NCBI GenBank assembly: GCA_009921385.1
Contig: RFXY01000073.1
Span: 1 to 5,670, forward strand
Direction: 5' to 3'
Length of the DNA: 5,670 nucleotides
Source: Pseudomonadota bacterium
GTDB taxonomy: Bacteria > Pseudomonadota > Alphaproteobacteria > Rickettsiales > UBA1997
A program made the translations under genes and the position numbers. Shown in pieces: positions 1-4,418 of the stretch; positions within the stretch are counted from its first letter, which is position 1, and each line of letters opens with the position of its first letter. Below the pieces are notes generated by a model. That model was not told the DNA's origin, did no database searches, and worked only from the letters and a program-made list of their open reading frames with translations.

Positions 1-147
1 AGCAACGGCACCACCCATCATAATTTTATTGCGGTTCGCAGAAACAATAGAAGGACCACCTTCGGTTACTTCTATATCATCTTCTTCTATAGTAGTGGTG
101 GTTTTTTTTATTTTTTCTTCTTCTATGTTTTTTGGTTTTGATCTCAT
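1..147 (-). CDS. N-terminal fragment of a probable single-pass inner-membrane protein (possibly VirB10/TrbI-like)
   Basis: Only the first 49 codons are in the window, starting at ATG 147-145; the gene continues beyond base 1. The visible protein is hydrophilic and charged for about 36 residues, with Lys/Glu-rich stretches, a run of four Thr (16-19) and an acidic patch (E21 E22 D23 D24). It then reads SANRNK (36-41) followed by IMMGGAVA, which looks like the start of a transmembrane helix with basic residues on the cytoplasmic side. This layout, a short charged cytoplasmic tail then one anchor, fits VirB10/TrbI of type IV secretion systems, which Rickettsiales carry. However, TonB/TolA-like or other anchored proteins would look the same, and virB8/virB9 are not the upstream neighbours here. 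An in-frame stop at 195-193 lies upstream and no other ATG intervenes. There is no Shine-Dalgarno sequence. I am fairly sure it is coding and unsure of its family. Confidence 0.5.
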   Translation of the reverse strand, partial: MRSKPKNIEEEKIKKTTTTIEEDDIEVTEGGPSIVSANRNKIMMGGAVA

Positions 148-160
148 GAAAACAGATAAA

Positions 161-181
161 ATTATACTAAAAAAAATTATA
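161..181 (-). promoter_or_regulatory. Two candidate -10 boxes upstream of the partial gene
   Basis: Two perfect TATAAT hexamers read on the minus strand, at 181-176 and 166-161, with the start codon at 147. The upstream box would give a leader of about 20 nt. The downstream box would give a nearly leaderless mRNA. Neither has a recognisable -35 hexamer 16-18 nt upstream, and the spacer is very AT-rich, so chance matches are possible. They support a separate start of transcription after argD only weakly. Confidence 0.3.
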
Positions 182-187
182 GGACTA

Positions 188-226
188 TTGCATCACTAAT
201 TATGTTAGCAATAATTTAAAATGCAA
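188..226 (-). terminator. Stem-loop just after the argD stop, possible weak terminator
   Basis: A nested inverted repeat begins 7 nt after the argD stop codon. The outer arms are TTGCAT (188-193) and ATGCAA (221-226). The inner arms are AATTAT (198-203) and ATAATT (211-216), with a 7-nt loop and a symmetric 4x4 internal loop between the stems. On the transcript the next T tract (eight T) starts only about 11 nt beyond the stem base, and the stem has just two G-C pairs per side. It is therefore a poor canonical intrinsic terminator; it may instead be a 3'-end processing or stabilising hairpin, or chance. Confidence 0.25.
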
Positions 227-232
227 AATATT

Positions 233-1426
233 TTACACATTATTAATTAAAGTAATTTCATTAAGAGCAGAATCTGCTTTGTGATAGAATTCTTCTAGGT
301 TGCAACGATTAATAATTAGGGGTGGTAAAATTCTAATAACATTTTCTCCTGCAGGAATTGTTAAAAGATGATGTTCAATAAATTTTTCTACCACCAAAGT
401 ATTTTCTAAGAGAGGAGCTATTTTTAAACCAAGCATTAAGCCAACACCTCTTATTTCGGCAATAATTTTAGGATATTTTTGTTGCAAAGAAAACAATAAA
501 GCTTGCAATTCTTTTGACATTTGCCTTACTTGCTGAAAAAAACCATCGGCCGAAATCGTGTCAAGCAAAGCATTTGCCACCGCCATAGCCAAAGGATTAC
601 CGCCATAAGTTGTGCCGTGCACACCATAAGTCATGCCTAAAGAGGCATGTTTAGTTGCCAAACAAGCACCCAAAGGAAAGCCACCGCCAATTCCCTTGGC
701 AGTAGAAATAATATCGGGCTTTACAGCAAAATAATTGGAGGCAAATAAATAACCAGTTCTACCCATACCGCACTGCACTTCGTCAAAGATTAATAAAATT
801 TGGTGTTCATCGCATAATTTGCGAAGTTGTTGCAAAAAAGATAGTGAGGCAACCCTAATTCCTTCTTCACCTTGAATTGGCTCAATTAAAATGCCAGCAG
901 TTTCGTTTGAAATGGCAGTTTTTACTGCTTCAATATCGTTAAATGGCACATTATCAAAACCAGGCAAAGCAGGAGCAAAACCTTCTAAATATTTTGGTTT
1001 AGAGGCAGCAGAAATCGTGGCAATAGTTCGACCATGAAAGGCACCAGAAAAAGTAATAATACGATATCGCGGAGAATTTTTGACATAGAAATGCCTTCTG
1101 GTCATTTTGATTGCACATTCTATGCTTTCTGCTCCAGAATTGCAAAAAAATACATTATCGGCAAAAGCACTAGCATTAACCAATTTATTAGCATAATCGT
1201 TTAGTTGATTGGTGCTATAAATATTGGAAACATGCCACAGTTTTTGAGCTTGCTTGGTGATGGCTGAAACCAAATTAGGATGGCAATGGCCCAAGGCATT
1301 TACAGCAATTCCTGCACCAAAATCGAGATAAGATTGGCCTTGGTGGTTAAAAAGATGAGATCCAACACCGTAACTAAAATTAAGATTAAATCTTTTGTGG
1401 ACTGGCAAAAGTTTGTTTTCAGACAT
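233..1426 (-). CDS. argD: Acetylornithine / succinyldiaminopimelate aminotransferase (class-III PLP enzyme)
   Basis: Cytoplasmic pyridoxal-phosphate enzyme of 397 residues, the usual ArgD length. ArgD exchanges the amino group between N2-acetylornithine and 2-oxoglutarate in arginine synthesis; many members also serve as DapC in the diaminopimelate/lysine route. Motifs seen in order: the YLDF-GAGIAVNALGHCHP segment (33-50), the PLP-phosphate loop NSGAESIE (96-103), GAFHGRT (128-134), DEVQCGMGRTG (215-225) with the cofactor-ring aspartate D215, Schiff-base lysine K244 in STAKGIGGGFPLGA, TTYGGNPLA (272-280), RGVGLMLG (326-333) and RILPPL (365-370). All expected catalytic positions are present, so it should be active. 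ATG 1426 lies 19 nt after the sppA stop, without a Shine-Dalgarno sequence, so it is probably the last gene of the rpsA transcript. The close paralogues ornithine and GABA aminotransferase are less likely given length and motif wording, but substrate cannot be settled from sequence alone. Confidence 0.92.
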   Translation of the reverse strand: MSENKLLPVHKRFNLNFSYGVGSHLFNHQGQSYLDFGAGIAVNALGHCHPNLVSAITKQAQKLWHVSNIYSTNQLNDYANKLVNASAFADNVFFCNSGAESIECAIKMTRRHFYVKNSPRYRIITFSGAFHGRTIATISAASKPKYLEGFAPALPGFDNVPFNDIEAVKTAISNETAGILIEPIQGEEGIRVASLSFLQQLRKLCDEHQILLIFDEVQCGMGRTGYLFASNYFAVKPDIISTAKGIGGGFPLGACLATKHASLGMTYGVHGTTYGGNPLAMAVANALLDTISADGFFQQVRQMSKELQALLFSLQQKYPKIIAEIRGVGLMLGLKIAPLLENTLVVEKFIEHHLLTIPAGENVIRILPPLIINRCNLEEFYHKADSALNEITLINNV

Positions 1427-1445
1427 TATTTTAACAAATTTGATA

Positions 1446-2360
1446 TTATTTTATTGTTGAAAAAGGTAAATCTGCCATAATTTGCGGTTTATTGCTGGTA
1501 GCATTAAATTTTTGTAAAAACGGTATTTGATTGATAAAGCTTTTAATAAAATTGTGTTCTTGCTTAATTATTTCAACTTCTTTGATTGGCATTTTAACAA
1601 TATCAATTTTCTTACTAAATAAAAATTTTGCCACCTCTTCTTTACCGCCAACACTATCTATTAAACCAGCTTTTAAAGCTTGTCTACCCGTAAAAACCCT
1701 GCCATCACAAACATTGGTGGTAATTTTTTTACCCCTTCTTTGTTTTACCAGATTGCAAAAAAATTGATGGGAATCAGAGATAGAATCAGAGATAACACTA
1801 TTGACTTGTGAGGTAGATTTTTCAAACAAAGATGGGCTACCTTTGAGCGGAGAAGATTTATAGTGGTTAAAAGTAATGCCAAGTTTATTGGCTAAATTGG
1901 TAATTTCATAAGATTCCATCAACACACCAATTGAACCGGTAAGAGAACCATTATAGGCAACAATATAATCAGAGGCAATACTTGCCATATAGGCACCAGA
2001 AGCACCAACAGATTCAATTAAAATAACCAAAGGTTTTTTGTTGGCAATGGCTTTTAAATCGTTATAAAGTATTTCGCTACCCACAATACCACCACCAGGG
2101 CTGTTTATGGTAGCAACAACAGCTTTAACATTGTTGTTAATAGATATTTCTCTTAATATTTTGCTACGGTAATCATCTTCAAAAATAGCCCCTTCAATTT
2201 TAATTGAAGCAATATGGTCGCCTTCAATGGCAACATTACCATCAAAAAATATTGATCTAAACAACAAAAAAACACAAAGAAACGAAAGTAACCAAACTAC
2301 ATTTTTTAATTTGTGAACTTTATTTTTTAGATAAATTAAGGCGACCAAATTGTTTTGCAT
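1446..2360 (-). CDS. sppA: Signal peptide peptidase SppA, short single-domain form (family S49)
   Basis: Membrane-anchored serine protease of 304 residues that degrades signal peptides left in the inner membrane after secretion. A basic N-terminus (K12-K19) precedes one transmembrane helix at about 21-39; the catalytic domain then faces the periplasm. Visible motifs are INSPGG (85-90), the nucleophile S121 in GASGAYMAS, TGSIGV (141-146), and the general-base lysine K173 in KSSPLKG. The Ser-to-Lys spacing of 52 residues equals that of Bacillus subtilis SppA (S147/K199), supporting a Ser-Lys dyad. DGRVFTGRQALKAGLIDSVGG (219-239) is the conserved C-terminal part of the fold. At this length it is the short type that assembles its active sites between subunits, unlike the duplicated E. 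coli SppA. The start lies only 5 nt past the rpsA stop with no Shine-Dalgarno sequence, suggesting translational coupling. The family call is secure; SohB, another S49 member, is less likely. Confidence 0.95.
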   Translation of the reverse strand: MQNNLVALIYLKNKVHKLKNVVWLLSFLCVFLLFRSIFFDGNVAIEGDHIASIKIEGAIFEDDYRSKILREISINNNVKAVVATINSPGGGIVGSEILYNDLKAIANKKPLVILIESVGASGAYMASIASDYIVAYNGSLTGSIGVLMESYEITNLANKLGITFNHYKSSPLKGSPSLFEKSTSQVNSVISDSISDSHQFFCNLVKQRRGKKITTNVCDGRVFTGRQALKAGLIDSVGGKEEVAKFLFSKKIDIVKMPIKEVEIIKQEHNFIKSFINQIPFLQKFNATSNKPQIMADLPFSTIK

Positions 2361-2365
2361 TGATT

Positions 2366-4072
2366 TTAGTTATTATCTTTTAAAGATTCAAAAACATTAC
2401 CAGCAATACTGCCTAATGTAGAACCACTTTTTCCTTCAGAGTAAAAATGATTTTCTTGTTCTTGGCTTTCTAATTCTTTAATTGACAGCAACATTTTGCC
2501 AGTAATTTTATTGAATAAAACTACTTTTGCTTCGATGCGATCACCAGTTTCAAAGGTTTCGGTTCTTTGATTTTGTTTATTATTAGAAATATCTAAACGT
2601 TTGATAATGCCTTTTAAACCAGAATCAAGCTCAACTTCTAAGAAATCTTTTTTGATAGCAAGAATAACAGCAGAAACCACAGAACCTTCGTTGATTTTTG
2701 AGATTTCTGATAAGAAATTTTGATTTTCAAGTTGGCGAATACCCAAAGAAATTCTTTCTTTTTCGTGGTTGCTACCCAATACCATTACTTTAATTTTTTC
2801 ACCTGATTTATATTTTTTTTGCACTTCTTCGTTGATGCCATTAACAGAAACATCAGAAGCATGAACTAAACCATCAACACCGCTTTCAAAACCAATAAAT
2901 AAACCAAATTCGGTAAAGTTTTTCACTACACCTTCAACAACATCACCAACTTTATTTTTGTCGGCAAATTGTTGCCAAGGGTTTTGTTCGCATTGTTTCA
3001 TACCAAGAGAAATGCGGTGGTTTTGTGGATTAATATCAAGAACCATCACCTCAACTTCTTGACCAGCAACGATAAATTTGTTTGGATTATTAGAATTTTT
3101 TAACCAGCTCATTTCAGAAACATGCACCAAACCTTCAATGCCTTGCTCTATTTCTACGAAAGCACCGTAGTTGGTAAGGTTAGTTACTTTGCCTTTTAAA
3201 GTGGCGCCAACTGGATATCTTTGTAAAATAGATTCCCAAGGATTTTGCTGTAATTGTTTCATACCAAGAGAAACTCGTTTAGTGGCTTCGTCGTATTTAA
3301 TTACTTGCACTTTTATTTCTTGACCAACTTTTAGCAACTCAGAAGGGTGTTTAATGCGACACCAAGAGATATCGGTAAGATGCAACAAACCATCAAAACT
3401 ACCAAAATCAATAAAGGCACCGTAATCGGTGATGTTTTTAATGATACCGTCAATAACATCGCCCACTTTGATTGTAGAAAGAACTTTATCTTTTTCGAGA
3501 TTTCTTTGACTTTCAAGAACTGCTCTTCTTGAAACCACAATATTACCACGAATTTCATCGATTTTTAAAACCAATAGTTTTTCTATTTTATTGATTAAAA
3601 AACTATCGTCGGTAAGCAAAACAGTATCAACTTGACTTCTTGGCAAAAAGCAAATAATGCCATTAATATCAACAGCATAACCACCTTTTACTCTGCCAAT
3701 TACTTTGCCTTCGATGATAGTTTTGTCTTCTAGACACTGTTTTAAAAAGTTCCAGTTACTTAATCTTCTTGCATTTTCACGGCTAATAATAAGTTCGCCT
3801 TTTTTATTTTCAAGCCTTTCTAACAAAACATCAACAACATCACCCTGCTCTATTTCGCCATCTCTTTTGAATTCGGCAATATCAACAAAACCAACAGATT
3901 TTGCCCCAATATCAACCGCCACAGTTTTTTCGTTGATTGCAACAATAACACCTTTGATAATGGTGCCTTCTTTTAATTGTTGAGAGTCGTTTTCGTATTC
4001 GTGAAACAGTTTTATAAAATCTTCTTGTAAAAAAAGTGGCTCAACTTGGTTATGATTGTTAGTAGTAGACAT
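2366..4072 (-). CDS. rpsA: 30S ribosomal protein S1
   Basis: RNA-binding protein of the small ribosomal subunit that captures mRNA, especially leaders with weak or no Shine-Dalgarno sequence, and unfolds it for initiation. At 568 residues it is the six-domain form typical of Gram-negative bacteria. S1 domains lie at roughly 35-98, 119-184, 203-273, 288-358, 375-446 and 462-532. The first two are the divergent ribosome-docking domains. Domains 3-5 carry the clear RNA-binding signature, e.g. DYGAFIDFGSFDGLLHLTDISW (216-237), NYGAFVEIEQGIEGLVHVSEMSW (301-323) and EFGLFIGFESGVDGLVHASDVS (388-409). Repeated SLGMKQ linkers end domains 3 and 4, with SLGIRQ after domain 5. A Ser/Gly-rich tail (543-568) follows domain 6. 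It heads the run rpsA-sppA-argD. The usual upstream neighbour cmk is absent; a divergent thiolase lies there instead. The start codon has no Shine-Dalgarno sequence, as also known for E. coli rpsA. Confidence 0.98.
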   Translation of the reverse strand: MSTTNNHNQVEPLFLQEDFIKLFHEYENDSQQLKEGTIIKGVIVAINEKTVAVDIGAKSVGFVDIAEFKRDGEIEQGDVVDVLLERLENKKGELIISRENARRLSNWNFLKQCLEDKTIIEGKVIGRVKGGYAVDINGIICFLPRSQVDTVLLTDDSFLINKIEKLLVLKIDEIRGNIVVSRRAVLESQRNLEKDKVLSTIKVGDVIDGIIKNITDYGAFIDFGSFDGLLHLTDISWCRIKHPSELLKVGQEIKVQVIKYDEATKRVSLGMKQLQQNPWESILQRYPVGATLKGKVTNLTNYGAFVEIEQGIEGLVHVSEMSWLKNSNNPNKFIVAGQEVEVMVLDINPQNHRISLGMKQCEQNPWQQFADKNKVGDVVEGVVKNFTEFGLFIGFESGVDGLVHASDVSVNGINEEVQKKYKSGEKIKVMVLGSNHEKERISLGIRQLENQNFLSEISKINEGSVVSAVILAIKKDFLEVELDSGLKGIIKRLDISNNKQNQRTETFETGDRIEAKVVLFNKITGKMLLSIKELESQEQENHFYSEGKSGSTLGSIAGNVFESLKDNN

Positions 4073-4131
4073 AATTTAAATAGAGAATTCCGAAGTGCTT
4101 ATAAACACAACAGATGAAATTGTTAATAAAC

Positions 4132-4137
4132 ATTATA
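4132..4137 (-). promoter_or_regulatory. Candidate -10 box of the rpsA promoter
   Basis: A perfect TATAAT on the minus strand lies 60 nt upstream of the rpsA start, giving an expected leader of roughly 50-55 nt. No good -35 hexamer sits at 16-18 nt spacing (GCACTA at 17 nt is poor), so the assignment rests on the -10 box and its position. A second candidate lies further upstream at 4186-4178. Confidence 0.4.
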
Positions 4138-4169
4138 GTTGCTTAACAAAATAATAGTGCTAAACAACC

Positions 4170-4205
4170 AAAAAAAAATTATAGCATAACATAGCTATGC
4201 ATAAT
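4170..4205 (-). terminator. Low-GC stem followed by a nine-T tract, reading towards rpsA
   Basis: On the minus strand ATTAT-GCATA (4205-4196), a 7-nt loop (4195-4189) and TATGC-T-ATAAT (4188-4178) form a 10-bp stem with one bulged T. The stem runs directly into nine T (4178-4170). The shape is that of an intrinsic terminator, but only four of the ten pairs are G-C. No gene reads towards it on this strand inside the spacer. It could insulate rpsA from upstream antisense transcription, or end a small unannotated transcript; the extended -10 reading of the same bases is equally plausible. Confidence 0.25.
4178..4186 (-). promoter_or_regulatory. Candidate extended -10 promoter towards rpsA
   Basis: The minus strand reads TGCTATAAT from 4186 to 4178, a full match to the extended -10 pattern TGnTATAAT, which can work without a -35 box. 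It would start transcripts near 4171, inside a T run, giving a leader of about 100 nt for rpsA. The same bases form one arm of the stem at 4178-4205, so promoter and terminator readings compete. Confidence 0.35.
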
Positions 4206-4262
4206 ATTTTAAAACATTTTTTTATGTTTGCAATTATTTTCTTGTAAAAAAAAATAAAAGAA

Positions 4263-4293
4263 TTGATAATAATTTCATCAATCATATTATAAT
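4263..4293 (+). promoter_or_regulatory. Candidate promoter for the thiolase gene
   Basis: TTGATA (4263-4268, five of six bases matching TTGACA) is followed after 19 nt by a perfect TATAAT (4288-4293). The spacer is slightly long. The -10 box touches the left end of the palindromic element, so transcripts would begin inside its left arm, near 4300, and carry most of the hairpin in a leader of about 120 nt. A second TATAAT at 4369-4374, inside the right half of the palindrome, lacks a convincing -35. Confidence 0.35.
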
Positions 4294-4400
4294 ACCATTT
4301 CCACTAATTAAAATAATCTTATGGTTTTTCACATTATAACTTCATCTTTTTGGTTAAAAAGCTTTCGTTATAATGTGGTTTTAATTAGTGGAAATGGTGT
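4292..4400. repeat. 109-bp nested palindromic element (MITE- or RPE-like)
   Basis: The outer arms 4294-4313 (starting ACCATTTCC) and 4379-4398 (ending GGAAATGGT) are perfect 20-bp inverted repeats, extendable to 4292/4400 with one T-G mismatch. A second perfect pair, CACATTATAAC (4330-4340) and GTTATAATGTG (4367-4377), is stacked inside. A third, CTTTTT (4346-4351) and AAAAAG (4356-4361), closes a GGTT loop. The left side has 16 unpaired bases (4314-4329), the right side one (4378), as if one half gained an insertion. No T tract follows either end, so it is not an intrinsic terminator. I see no target-site duplication. It resembles a miniature inverted-repeat element or the palindromic repeats known from Rickettsia, but I do not recognise the family. 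Confidence 0.8.
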
Positions 4401-4418
4401 AAAAAATCAAAACACACT

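Larger units (their letters stand above)
4073..4418. other. Divergent intergenic region between rpsA and the thiolase gene
   Basis: This 346-bp AT-rich stretch has no credible coding frame. From left to right it holds the rpsA leader with a 14-bp imperfect dyad (4095-4108), a TATAAT box towards rpsA (4137-4132), a nine-A/T run with an adjoining stem (4170-4205), and a small perfect hairpin (AAACAT 4212-4217, six T, ATGTTT 4224-4229). It continues with a 6-bp inverted repeat (ATTGAT 4262-4267, ATCAAT 4277-4282) and the 109-bp palindromic element (4292-4400). The last 18 nt before the thiolase start are A-rich and unstructured. It must contain the promoters for both flanking genes. Confidence 0.8.

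Noticed and set aside
194..202. Second copy of the palindromic element (CACTAATTA shared with 4302-4310)
   Set aside because: Only nine bases match, and the rest of the arm is absent; such a match is easily due to chance in AT-rich sequence.
1280..1767. Plus-strand open frames opposite argD and sppA (1280-1480, 1531-1767)
   Set aside because: They lie antisense to genes with intact family motifs, show no recognisable domain and are rich in Leu/Ile/Lys/Ser as expected of shadow frames in AT-rich DNA.
3331..3983. Open frames overlapping rpsA in other frames (3331-3558 minus, 3347-3532 and 3705-3983 plus)
   Set aside because: rpsA is unbroken here with S1 domain motifs; these frames have no independent support.
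4212..4229. Perfect 6-bp hairpin with a six-T loop as a regulatory element
   Set aside because: The stem is short and almost wholly A/T; similar hairpins are expected by chance in this composition.
4292..4400. Bidirectional intrinsic terminator
   Set aside because: The flanking genes diverge and neither end of the palindrome is followed by a T tract on the outgoing strand.
4073..4418. tRNA or other structured RNA gene, or a CRISPR array in the spacer
   Set aside because: No cloverleaf with a T-loop sequence and no regularly spaced direct repeats were found; all repeats seen are single inverted pairs.
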